Shown here: positions 44,548 through 53,805 of the stretch, piece by piece | Position numbering within the stretch: position 1 is the stretch's first letter | Layout of the letters: each line of letters starts with the position of its first letter | Source of the DNA: Chthoniobacter sp. | GTDB taxonomy: Bacteria; Verrucomicrobiota; Verrucomicrobiia; Chthoniobacterales; Chthoniobacteraceae | NCBI GenBank assembly: GCA_021414005.1 | Contig: JAIOPH010000027.1 | Location: 248,001 to 312,000 of the forward strand | Direction of reading: 5' to 3' | Length of the DNA stretch: 64,000 nucleotides | Program-made: the position numbers and the translations under genes | Notes under the pieces: model-generated | Database searches by the model: none | The model's input: the letters and a program-made list of their open reading frames with translations, nothing else | Told to the model about the DNA's origin: nothing

Positions 44548-46965
44548 TTACTCGGCGAACGGCGGCAGCTTCATCTCTTCCAGCCAGATGCTCAACGGGG
44601 CTCCAACTGGTATGAACACATTGGGCGTTCGGTTGTTCATCGGGAAATTGCTCAACGCGATGGTCACTTTGCCGCCTTTGAATTGATCGCGGAAATCAGC
44701 CCAGACATGCCCGCCGCGCGGCTTCTTTCCCTCTCTGCGCCAGGCAGCAACGCCGGCTTTTGACTCCGCCAGCAGCTTGCCATTGACGTAAATCGCGAAT
44801 CCTTCGCCTAAATTGGCATGGCCGCTGCCCGCGACCCGGATACGGTAACGCCACCCTTCTTTCACCGGGGGCAGATCGAAGCTGCGGCGCAACAGCAACA
44901 CATCTCCCTTGTATGCCGTCGTGGGTTCATCGCGCTTGGAGCCTTTATACCAATCCGGAATGGGGACCAGCGGCGCGTCGCCGAGCACCCCGAACGGTGC
45001 TCCGCCGCTTTTCCAACCTGCCCCTTTCGCGTCAAAGCCCGGCGCAAACCAGTCCTCCATTCCGGCCGGACAGGTCAACTTCAGGTCGCTAATTCCCTTC
45101 GTCTTGTCTTCGGCTGGCGGCAGATCGAAAGCATAGTATTCCCAAGGGCCATTGAGATCTCCGCGGACGGGTTTCCAATCATAGTCCGAAATGCCCGCCT
45201 CGCGGTAGTAGGTCACCGCTTCATCCAAAGTGTCATCCAGATATTGCGAGGGCCTTTCAGGTTTTTCCCCTTTGAGCGCTTCCTTCAAAGCCGGTTGATA
45301 CCGCGGGTTGGTCGCGAAGGCCATCAGCGCACCGTCCAGAATCATTGGTTTGATTGCCGCAAGCGAGGCGGCTTTTTGGTCCTCTGTCGGGATCGTCCTG
45401 GCGGCCTCCGCGGCCACTCGGGCCGCGGTCCGTGCTTCCCGATCCGACTTCGGAATCACCTCGGCTTTTCCACCCTGCAGGCGCACCATCGCCCGCCCCA
45501 TAGTTTCACCCACCAGCAGATAGGTCTCGGCATTTCGGTTGTAATGATAGTCCTGCTCGCGCGGTGACTCACCGACATCCCGCCAGAAATCACGGGTGTC
45601 CACCGAGGTCACCGTGCCGGCAAACTCCGAGTGCTGCTTGGCATCGCCCACCGCCATCTGCGCTTCCCAGACCCCTTTCCATGGCCCCTCTGCCAGACGG
45701 TATCCGTTGAATCCGACCGTCGCCACGACGACCGGCATCTTGGGCGCTTTGAACTCCTTGCGCAGGTCATTGATCAGGTTGACCAAGTTTTTCTCATAGT
45801 CCTCCTTGGTCGAGCCGCTGTCCTTATGTCCCTGAAACCAGCCGAAGCCCGCGATTTCATAACCCTGCCCTTTATAGCCCGGCATAATCTTGTCAATATG
45901 GTCGAGGGTTTCACGTACCCCCTTCACCATCAGACGATACTCCATCCCTTCGTTTTCATCCGCAGCTCCTGCGGGACCGCTGGACGGAGGGCGGAAATCG
46001 AAACCCAGCGACCGATTGCCTTGCGCCGTTTTGATCAGCAGCACCTGTTCGTCATGAAAGGTGCCCACGACACTTCCAAATCCCAGCTCCGGCCCGATCG
46101 ATCTCCCATTGTTTGAGTTCGCTGAGAGCGGTGAACCGCCACCTTCCGGATGAAGACGGGCTTCCTTATAAAACACGTCGTGGCGCTCCGTCCATTTGCC
46201 CGCCTCATCCAATAGATACGTGAACTTGTGGTCCGTCTTCGTCACCGTCTCAAGATCGCCCTTTCCGCCGAGATCCACCTGCTCCAGCCAGAACGCAGCC
46301 GATCCGCTTCTAAAATAGGTCATTGTCAATGGGTACCGCCGGCCTTGCTCAAGGGTGATCTTGGCGATCACCGGCTTCCCACCCGGCTCCTTGCGATACA
46401 CCTCCTTGCCTTCCAAAACGACGACATTGTAGCTGCTGTCATCGAATCCCGCATGAACAGTGTAGATCCCGGTGACCGGCACATCGATGGCGGCACTCAC
46501 CACCACCGTATGCGGGCCATCGAAGGAGGGCAGTTTCTCGGATGCAGTTCCCAACGCTACCGTGGAAGTCTGAGCAGGTGTCAGCTTGTTATAGTCGATT
46601 TTCGGATCATATGCGCCTTTGTGGAGTGCAACCAAAGCGCCTGTGCCAGACTTCGCCTCGGTCGTCTGATAGACAGCATGCGCGGCAAGTCCGAAGCCTC
46701 CCACCGGCATCGTCCCCGGAACGATTCGAGGATCCGCCGACAGAAAAATACTCGGATAAAGCGGTCGGGCACCGGTGATATCACCCATTCCCACCATGTT
46801 GGATTGCCCGGCGAGGATATAAACTTTTACCGGTTTGGAGGCGTCTCCCGGTTTGCTGTCGGGTCGGGAAAGCATCGCCGGGATGTCGTTGGCCGCAGTT
46901 GCCTGCAGAACGAGTCCCGCGATCACAAGCGCGACGAGGTTGCCTATCGATGGTTTGGTTTTCAT
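44548..46965 (-). CDS. SASA esterase with an inserted domain and a C-terminal ligand-binding-like module
   Basis: 805 residues with a signal peptide (to about 24). The SASA core starts at YILAGQSNMVGMG (serine 55), is interrupted by a roughly 180-residue insertion (about 65-245) containing a PA14-like segment (TGIYTVHAGFDDSSYNVVVL, TMTYFRSGSAAFWLEQVDL), and resumes with GPELGFG, LIKTAQGNRSLGFDFRPPSS and AGFGWFQGHKD. From about residue 583 a separate module (ISDYDWKP, MEDWFAPGFD, GGAPFG, YVNGKLL, WLEEMKLPP) is shared with the protein at 53806-57405. It should deacetylate a polysaccharide while the added modules bind it. Confidence 0.88.
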   Translation of the reverse strand: MKTKPSIGNLVALVIAGLVLQATAANDIPAMLSRPDSKPGDASKPVKVYILAGQSNMVGMGDITGARPLYPSIFLSADPRIVPGTMPVGGFGLAAHAVYQTTEAKSGTGALVALHKGAYDPKIDYNKLTPAQTSTVALGTASEKLPSFDGPHTVVVSAAIDVPVTGIYTVHAGFDDSSYNVVVLEGKEVYRKEPGGKPVIAKITLEQGRRYPLTMTYFRSGSAAFWLEQVDLGGKGDLETVTKTDHKFTYLLDEAGKWTERHDVFYKEARLHPEGGGSPLSANSNNGRSIGPELGFGSVVGTFHDEQVLLIKTAQGNRSLGFDFRPPSSGPAGAADENEGMEYRLMVKGVRETLDHIDKIMPGYKGQGYEIAGFGWFQGHKDSGSTKEDYEKNLVNLINDLRKEFKAPKMPVVVATVGFNGYRLAEGPWKGVWEAQMAVGDAKQHSEFAGTVTSVDTRDFWRDVGESPREQDYHYNRNAETYLLVGETMGRAMVRLQGGKAEVIPKSDREARTAARVAAEAARTIPTEDQKAASLAAIKPMILDGALMAFATNPRYQPALKEALKGEKPERPSQYLDDTLDEAVTYYREAGISDYDWKPVRGDLNGPWEYYAFDLPPAEDKTKGISDLKLTCPAGMEDWFAPGFDAKGAGWKSGGAPFGVLGDAPLVPIPDWYKGSKRDEPTTAYKGDVLLLRRSFDLPPVKEGWRYRIRVAGSGHANLGEGFAIYVNGKLLAESKAGVAAWRREGKKPRGGHVWADFRDQFKGGKVTIALSNFPMNNRTPNVFIPVGAPLSIWLEEMKLPPFAE

Positions 46966-47073
46966 ATATTTTGCTTTGCAGGAGTACTAAAAACGCGACT
47001 CGCAAGCCGCATTATGCGTTTCTATTCGGTCGTCTGCCGCCCTTTTGCCCGAACACCTCAGCGGACTCACGGA

Positions 47074-50040
47074 TTACTTATAGGCTTCTTTGGTGATCCG
47101 ATCCACGATCTCCACCATCTGAGCGTTCACCGCTGAAGCGTCGTCTGCATCCCCCGGTTTGGCGACTAACCAATGGCTGATCTCACACGCCGTGCTCACA
47201 CCTTTAATTCCGGCGGGTCTGGAAATTTTTGGCGCGAGCGTGGCGGCTGGAATCGTGTAAAAGAACTGTGGATCCGCGCAGGAAAACTTGCTTTTCCAGC
47301 AATTGGCCAGCACTGAAAGCTCGGCTCCAAAGTTGGCGCCTTGATCGGCGTCGAACATCTTTTGACTGCACAGGAAGACAATGCCCTTGAAACTCGCCGG
47401 AGTGAACGAATGCACCATTACATTATAAGCCTGTGAGGCCTCCGACTGGCTGGTGGCGACCGCCAAGGTCGGATAGGTTCCCCAAGCGCTTCCGTCCGGC
47501 ACTCTCTTGTCCGCGATCATCGCAGGGATGTAATCACTCCAGTATTTTTTCCAATCGGCGATGTAGCGCTTCACATTGACATCATAGAATGGGTTTCCCG
47601 GGAACATTGCGATAACACTCTGATAGTCGGCCACGAGGCTCGGCGTTTGGTTCAGGTAGTCCGCACTAATCCAACTTTTCAGCTCCGGATCCACGATTCC
47701 CTTGCCGGTTGCGCTCTGCATAAAAACGATACCCACGGGCTTGCCGGTTTTCGCGGAGATGCGACGTCCGAGCACACCCGCCAAATCCGCGCCGGCATTC
47801 TCCCATTTGGAAGCATACGCATTATCCGGTGTGGTTGAGACCGCCACGCTATAACGGGATGGCCGGATATTGCCGGCTCTGTTAGCCCTGCGTGTCATCA
47901 CCCGCACCACCCCTCCACCGGCGACCTCTTGGTCTCCACCCGACATCGGGGACAAAGCCGGAGCCGCCACGTACCAAACATCGCCGACAACAATCCCGCC
48001 ACAAACCCGCTGGTGGACAACCTCGCCGTCGATTGTGAAGACGACCTTGAGTGTTTTTGGCTCGGCAGTAGCCTCCATTGGCGGCACCACGACCTGCCAC
48101 TCCTTCATACCCGGCGTAACAGGAATGGTCCGTTCGATTCCGGCGAAGCTGAACTTGATCTCCGCCTTGCCTTTTGCCTCGTATCCCCAATCGTGAACAG
48201 CAGACCCCCAAACTGCAACCGGCACACTGGCCTGAAACACCGCGTTTTTGACAAACTGGGTGCTGAGTAAGGGCATCTTGCGATACTCGTAAACCAAGCC
48301 CAATTGCGAGGCGTCCGGCTTCACCGCGTCAATTTTGACCGGATTATCAGGCCAGCCATTGGCCGTGACGAGCTTGTGATCGTAATAGATGAACGGTGCC
48401 ATCGGCAGCAGCGCATGGTTGTAGAGATTCGGGACAAACCCGACGCCGCCGGTGGCATAGGCCACACCCCGTGGCGACTTAACCTGAGGCGAACTGACTG
48501 TCACTTTCTCACCATCGGTTTTCATGTTGGCCCGATACCAGACGCGCTTTTCGTCCGCCAGATAGAATAGGGTGACTTTCCCATCACCATTTTCGATTAT
48601 CTTTGGATCGGAAAAACCGGTCGCTCCCTGATCTTTGCCTCCCAAGGAATTGGTGCCGGTTTCACCGACCACCAAGCCGCCTTTGGCATGGTCGAACTCT
48701 ACGGTCACCTTATCTCCATCCACTTTGTAAGATTTGTAAATCGGCCCGTCGGCGACAAGGTCTTTGCCATACTGGTTTTTCAAGGCATGCAAGGCGAGGC
48801 GTTGACCCGAAACGGCCTTGTTTCGGTAGTGAATGGCACCGGAGACATCGATCTGACAGGCCATCCCAGTATGCGGAATGTCACGCGCCAATAAGGTGCC
48901 AAGTCGCATCTGGGACATGCTATCCAGACTGAGCTGGTCGGTCACGTCATTCGGGCAGTAGAACTGATGAAAATAGACCGGCAACTCCGGACGGTTCCAG
49001 CACTTGCGCCAGCCCCCAATCAGGCTATGCAAGTTGTCGTAGTAGGCAAGACCGCCTGCGATGTTCGCATAGCCCTGATTCCAGATGCAGCCGCGGATGG
49101 CATACGGGATCACAGGATTGAGTTTTCCATTGAACATCCATGAGGGATCCCGGTTGTCACTCACATTGCCCGGCGTGGCTGCAGAAATAGGCTGAGCCTC
49201 CTTTCCGTTCCTGGCCAACTCAGCATTGGCCTTCATGGAATTTTCCAAATCCTGATAGAACTTATTCCAAGCCGCCTTGTGCTCCGGCGTGGCCGGGTCG
49301 GTTTCCCGGATTTTTTGATAGACACTCTTAGTGTATTCATCAGTGCCATCGGCAAAACCCTCGCGTGGTGTCCAGGCCTCGATACTGGTCTGACTGAACG
49401 AGCAGTTCAGAATGCCGATCGGCACGTGGAGTTCTTGATACAACTTCTCGGCGAAAGCAAAGGCGATCGCGCTATAGTTCTCGAAACCACCGGTTTTCCA
49501 CTCACCGCCGGCATGTTCGATGGGGTGTAATGTCGAGACGACAGTCGTAACCCCAAACTCGCGAATCGGCGGTAGTTCCCCTTTGGCTCCGAGCGCAGCG
49601 ACGATTTTGGCGACATCGCATTTGCCCGCAAGCCACTGCATGTTCGATTGGCCCGAAGCCATCCAGACCTCCCCAACCAATAGGTTCGTAAGAGTCATCC
49701 TGCTGCCTGGAGTCTCTGAGACAACCATCTCCTGCGGCGTGGCATTCGCCTCCAATGGGTCGAGCGCAAGCATCCACTTCCCGCTTTTATCCGCTTGCGC
49801 GGTCTGCTTCTGGCCGGCAAAGTCCACCGTCACCATTGTGCCCGGTTTGCTCCAGCCCCACACTGGGAGTTTCATCTGGCGCTGGAGGACCGCGTGGTCG
49901 GCAAACGGAGCCCCCAATTCAATAGCGGGGGCCGGTTTGGCCGCAGGCGTCTCCTCTGTGGCCGCCGATATCACTGATCGAAGCAGCACTGCGATTACGA
50001 AAAAGAGGAATACTGGTGATCGCATCGAAAAGTTATTCAT
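47074..50040 (-). CDS. Tandem sialate O-acetylesterase; second half lacks the nucleophile motif
   Basis: 988 residues with a signal peptide. The first module has the classic family start (GAPFADHAVLQRQMKLPVWG), VGEVWMASGQSNMQW with serine 132, GILNCSFSQTSIEAWTP and GCIWNQGYANIAGG. A second module begins near residue 610 with FSFAGIERTIPVTPGMKEWQ and GGIVVGDVWYVAAPALSPMS at about 685, exactly where the GQSN motif should be, so the serine site is lost. The second half probably serves in structure or binding. The normal length of the family is about 500-650, so this is nearly a double protein. Confidence 0.88.
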   Translation of the reverse strand: MNNFSMRSPVFLFFVIAVLLRSVISAATEETPAAKPAPAIELGAPFADHAVLQRQMKLPVWGWSKPGTMVTVDFAGQKQTAQADKSGKWMLALDPLEANATPQEMVVSETPGSRMTLTNLLVGEVWMASGQSNMQWLAGKCDVAKIVAALGAKGELPPIREFGVTTVVSTLHPIEHAGGEWKTGGFENYSAIAFAFAEKLYQELHVPIGILNCSFSQTSIEAWTPREGFADGTDEYTKSVYQKIRETDPATPEHKAAWNKFYQDLENSMKANAELARNGKEAQPISAATPGNVSDNRDPSWMFNGKLNPVIPYAIRGCIWNQGYANIAGGLAYYDNLHSLIGGWRKCWNRPELPVYFHQFYCPNDVTDQLSLDSMSQMRLGTLLARDIPHTGMACQIDVSGAIHYRNKAVSGQRLALHALKNQYGKDLVADGPIYKSYKVDGDKVTVEFDHAKGGLVVGETGTNSLGGKDQGATGFSDPKIIENGDGKVTLFYLADEKRVWYRANMKTDGEKVTVSSPQVKSPRGVAYATGGVGFVPNLYNHALLPMAPFIYYDHKLVTANGWPDNPVKIDAVKPDASQLGLVYEYRKMPLLSTQFVKNAVFQASVPVAVWGSAVHDWGYEAKGKAEIKFSFAGIERTIPVTPGMKEWQVVVPPMEATAEPKTLKVVFTIDGEVVHQRVCGGIVVGDVWYVAAPALSPMSGGDQEVAGGGVVRVMTRRANRAGNIRPSRYSVAVSTTPDNAYASKWENAGADLAGVLGRRISAKTGKPVGIVFMQSATGKGIVDPELKSWISADYLNQTPSLVADYQSVIAMFPGNPFYDVNVKRYIADWKKYWSDYIPAMIADKRVPDGSAWGTYPTLAVATSQSEASQAYNVMVHSFTPASFKGIVFLCSQKMFDADQGANFGAELSVLANCWKSKFSCADPQFFYTIPAATLAPKISRPAGIKGVSTACEISHWLVAKPGDADDASAVNAQMVEIVDRITKEAYK

Positions 50041-50108
50041 ATTTCCGGTCCGTTCGAATGATGGATGGTCGGCATGATTGAGCGTGTGCGTGCGAACGGC
50101 GGTACTTT

Positions 50109-52433
50109 CTAATTCTTTGATGGCTTCTCGCCCGCGCGCTTTGCCTCCTCAAAGCTGATCATTTTGCGAGGTTTCGTGTCCGACTCGATCTCCTTGATCA
50201 TCGCCGCCCATTCTTTTTGGAACTTGCCGGCATTCATGGCCCTAATTTTCGGGAGGGCATAGTCCGCAGCCGCACCATATTTAGGCAACACATCCATCAG
50301 CATTCGGATCTTGAAGCCGGCCTTGCCATTTGGAGAATCCATCGTTTCAAAAGCGGACTCGATGCCCCCTTCGATGTTGAGATTTGCCAGAATCGAGATG
50401 CAGCCTGTTTTGGGCCCCAGATTGTGATAGGAATGATAAGTCAAATCCTGATCGGCGATGATGTATTGGATCTCATCGGCAACTACGTGGAAATCTTCGA
50501 TTGGGATATTCGCGATTAAACTTGCGCCCGCGATGCGTCCGTTGGCGCGCTTGTGATTTAGGAGCTTGTGGACCGCCCCGTAGAACAGTTCCTTGTCTTT
50601 AACCAATCCAGCGGCGTAGGGATCTTTGCATAGGCCATTGACGTTGGTGCCTAGGCGCTCGTCGATCTTGCCGAGTGAGTCTTGTGGCTTCGGGATCATA
50701 ATCAGTTTGAGCAGTTCATCATAAAGAGGATAGGCCGCGTTCCCGAGGCCGCACAGGGCCGAGGCGGCATCCGCCCGCACCCCCATATCCTCGTGCGAGT
50801 CGCGCATGATGGCTATGAGGTCCGCCTGGGCCGAGGCGATCTGCTCTTGCGGGCAACCAGAACCAAAATATGCCATGGCGCTCTGGCGCTGCAGGGGAGT
50901 GCCTGCCTTAAGCATCTGCCTAAGAGGCTCCATGAGCTTGTGCTTCCTTGCCCGGAGTGTCCAGATGGCCTCCTCGCGCACCTTCGGCATCGCGTGGCCG
51001 AAAAAAGCAAGCAGATCATCATCGTTCATACTCTCGATATCCATGGTGGCGAGAGCGATCGTGTTGCCGACTTCTCGGCCCTTGAGCCAAATCGAAGGAT
51101 CGGTTTGTCTGCCGGTAATGAAAAGTTTGTGGCGGCCGAGGCAGTAATTCAGCAGATGCGACCCCGCATCGCTAAGACCTCGGTAAGAAAAGTTGCCCTC
51201 TTTACCCTCGCAGTCGTCATAAGTGAAGTTGTCGTCCCAAGTACGGTTGAGCGTGTGCAGCCAGCGTGTCTCCTTGAAGAACGCCGCCGAGGTTTCAGGA
51301 CCAGCAAGATCGGCACCCAGTCCGGTCCAAAGTTGGTTGAAGTAGTGCCCGGTATGTCCGGTCTCCATGGTGTTGGTCGAGGCGGCTGCCATTCTGGAAA
51401 AGAAGGAGGAACCGCGGGTATTTCCGTGAATGGCAAAGGCCACCGCAACCAGGCCGCTCATGCCATTGTTGTTGTAGACTTTGGCATTGGGATTGTGGAC
51501 GCCGTAAGGCAACGTCCCCCGGCTGATGAAGCCATCATAGAAATTATGGGTCTGAGCGATTGCGGCTTGAACTTCAGGGTGCTTGATCCCGCATTTGTCG
51601 GCCAGTAGCAATGAGACGAAACACGGCAGACTCGACTGATTCATTACGGCGTAGCCCTGCAAACGGCCATGCAGTTGGCCACGGTTGATGTCGAGAGAAG
51701 CGATACCGTGGCCCCAAAGACCCGCGGCATCCCGACCGGTGGCGAGGGCGACCGAATAGGCCTTAATGGCTGGAAGGACATACTCGTCGCGGGTCAGGAG
51801 ATAGTATTCACAAAGCGTCAGTGTGGTATAACCCCAAGCCCATGCGACCGTGTCATACTTCTCTACAGAAAGTGCTACGTCCGGTTTTGCCCATGGCACG
51901 GAGTGGATCTCCTTTTTCACTACCTCGATGTACTTGGCTTCGCCCGTTGCCATAAGCCCGAGCAAGTCGATGGGCAAACCATGGTGGTTGAAATCCCGGG
52001 CCGCGATTAGGTGATCGGCTGTGCGGGTAATGATGGTATCAGTCTTAGAGCAGCGGTAGGGGGCAGTATCGCTGTAAGAGCCCAGCACCTTGAGCTGGAG
52101 GTTGACCTTGGAGCCGTCTTTAAGCGTCAAGCTCAGGATGCCCTTGGCCTTTCCCGATTCCGCCTCGTCAATAGCCGCGGCGAATCTCGGACGCGTGTCC
52201 TCCTTGAACGCGATTCCGCCTGCGGCCACGATCACATCGTCCACCTTGACCTTGCCATCAGCCGGCGAGCCTGGCTGCACCTTGGTGATCCGGATGTCTT
52301 TCGGGGACGTCACGCCGAACAACCCTGTCGGCCCAAGGTGATGCTCCTTGTATTCAAAATGTTGAGCGCTGACGGTAACGCCTCCGAGCGCAATCGCAGT
52401 GACGAGTCGGAGAATACTATGAGCAATGTTCAT
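50109..52433 (-). CDS. DUF6288-like protein: PDZ domain plus helical barrel and HEAT-like repeats
   Basis: 774 residues from ATG 52431-52433, where a signal peptide starts (ILRLVTAIALGGVTVSA). A PDZ-like domain (about 28-118: HLGPTGLFGV, ITKVQPGSPADGKVKVDDVI) leads to SYSDTAPYRCSKTDTII and an all-helical region with WAWGYTTLTLCEYYLLT, LPYGVHNPNAKVYNNNGMSG and GHTGHYFNQLWTGLGADLAG; HEAT-like repeats follow (ALCGLGNAAYPLYDELLKL). The same layout is found in the proteins at 28086 and 53806. The helical part resembles an alpha/alpha-barrel as in polysaccharide lyases, but no catalysis has been shown as far as I know. Confidence 0.85.
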   Translation of the reverse strand: MNIAHSILRLVTAIALGGVTVSAQHFEYKEHHLGPTGLFGVTSPKDIRITKVQPGSPADGKVKVDDVIVAAGGIAFKEDTRPRFAAAIDEAESGKAKGILSLTLKDGSKVNLQLKVLGSYSDTAPYRCSKTDTIITRTADHLIAARDFNHHGLPIDLLGLMATGEAKYIEVVKKEIHSVPWAKPDVALSVEKYDTVAWAWGYTTLTLCEYYLLTRDEYVLPAIKAYSVALATGRDAAGLWGHGIASLDINRGQLHGRLQGYAVMNQSSLPCFVSLLLADKCGIKHPEVQAAIAQTHNFYDGFISRGTLPYGVHNPNAKVYNNNGMSGLVAVAFAIHGNTRGSSFFSRMAAASTNTMETGHTGHYFNQLWTGLGADLAGPETSAAFFKETRWLHTLNRTWDDNFTYDDCEGKEGNFSYRGLSDAGSHLLNYCLGRHKLFITGRQTDPSIWLKGREVGNTIALATMDIESMNDDDLLAFFGHAMPKVREEAIWTLRARKHKLMEPLRQMLKAGTPLQRQSAMAYFGSGCPQEQIASAQADLIAIMRDSHEDMGVRADAASALCGLGNAAYPLYDELLKLIMIPKPQDSLGKIDERLGTNVNGLCKDPYAAGLVKDKELFYGAVHKLLNHKRANGRIAGASLIANIPIEDFHVVADEIQYIIADQDLTYHSYHNLGPKTGCISILANLNIEGGIESAFETMDSPNGKAGFKIRMLMDVLPKYGAAADYALPKIRAMNAGKFQKEWAAMIKEIESDTKPRKMISFEEAKRAGEKPSKN

Positions 52434-52461
52434 CGGGATCGAGATGTGTAAGATTTTGAAC

Positions 52462-53619
52462 CTATTTTGTGGGTGAGACAAAGCCGTCCTTGCCATTCCA
52501 GACGGAGTCTATCGGGGCGCCGTGATAGGCGCGGGCGAGCATCGCGATGTTACGGTCATCTCCTGAAAGTTCCGACACCGGGCGAGATAGAATCTTGTCG
52601 AGCGGCACGAGTCCATGTTCGTCGCGGGGCGCGGCAAAACCGTAGAGACCCACACCTGCGGCGAGTGCCTCCGGCACGAGTTGCCTGGCATCCTGCCCAT
52701 TCCAATCGGCGAGGCAGGTGATGAGACGGGTATGCGCACCGATCATAGCCTTTACGGCTTCAATACGCTTCATGTCCCCGCATTCGTTCATAATCCAATC
52801 GACCTCCTTGTACATCTCCGAATTGAGGAGCATGGGATGGTTGATCTGGTTGCTGGTCAGCCAAAGGATGCACTTTGGGTTGGCGTCCTTCGCCGCCTTG
52901 TGAATCGTTTTCCAACAGCGTTCGAGCGCTTTGCGGCCATAGGCACGGTAAAGGGGCGACCCAGGAATCAGTTTGTCTTCACCCGGGAAATCCTCGCCCA
53001 TCAACTGCGTGTAGAGTTTTTTCTCGCAGTCGAGCCACTGGAATGAGTTCCTTGCGGGCATCCATACCCAGTCGAACATCAAACCGTCGATCCCAGTTTT
53101 TTTCACCGCGTCGGTGATCGATGCTGAGAGATAGGCGAGGTATTCGTCGGTATAGGGAATGTGATACGTGCTGGGCGTTCCGTAGCTCAGGTCCGGGTGG
53201 TCGATCCCCCATTTCTGGTTTGCGGCGACACAGAAATAACCCATTACGAGCATCCCTTCCTTGTGCCCAAGTTTCACGACCTCAGGAAGAAAATCGTGTT
53301 TCAAACCCGGTTGCGCAGGCACCACTCCATTCTTATACCATGCGTAACCGTTGTTTGATACGCAGAAGCTCTGGATCACATTTGCACCAATCATCTTATA
53401 CCACGCCACATGTTGCGCCGGATCAGCATCGGCCCAGGTTCCGGGGGTGGCAAATGGCTTGCGTTTGCGATCGGGGATCGACCAGTTAAAGTCGAGACAA
53501 TATGCCTTGATTTGTCCGCTCGCGGTGTTTCCGGGGGTTCCGGATGCGGGCGCTTCGGCCACAGCCACCTGAGCGAACAGGGCGAGCACGAGACAGCAGG
53601 CAGAGAGGAGTGATTTCAT
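52462..53619 (-). CDS. Exported TIM-barrel glycoside hydrolase-like protein
   Basis: 385 residues with a signal peptide (CCLVLALFAQVAVA). The body reads like a (beta/alpha)8 glycosidase of the alpha-fucosidase-like or related kind: YCLDFNWSIPD, AWYKMIGANVIQSFCVSNNG, LGHKEGMLVMGYFCVA, the strand GIDGLMFDWVWMP with an acidic residue in the usual nucleophile position, CILWLTSNQ, VDWIMNECGD and LITCLADWNGQD. I cannot assign a CAZy family with confidence; GH29-like is my best guess. It lies 28 bases before the DUF6288-like gene at 50109-52433 in the direction of transcription. Confidence 0.7.
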   Translation of the reverse strand: MKSLLSACCLVLALFAQVAVAEAPASGTPGNTASGQIKAYCLDFNWSIPDRKRKPFATPGTWADADPAQHVAWYKMIGANVIQSFCVSNNGYAWYKNGVVPAQPGLKHDFLPEVVKLGHKEGMLVMGYFCVAANQKWGIDHPDLSYGTPSTYHIPYTDEYLAYLSASITDAVKKTGIDGLMFDWVWMPARNSFQWLDCEKKLYTQLMGEDFPGEDKLIPGSPLYRAYGRKALERCWKTIHKAAKDANPKCILWLTSNQINHPMLLNSEMYKEVDWIMNECGDMKRIEAVKAMIGAHTRLITCLADWNGQDARQLVPEALAAGVGLYGFAAPRDEHGLVPLDKILSRPVSELSGDDRNIAMLARAYHGAPIDSVWNGKDGFVSPTK

Positions 53620-53805
53620 ATTGGTGCTATTAGTAGCCGCAGAAGTGAACGGTTAAGCTGGAAGGTCTTCCTCGTTATAGAGGTTGAAAGTCAGCGCGAT
53701 CGGCGCACGGAGCGGGCGGCGGGAGAGATGGATATAGCTCACGAAGTTATCCTGCAATTATGACGCCAGCATTCGCGGAGTTGGTTAGAAAAATCACCCA
53801 GTAAT

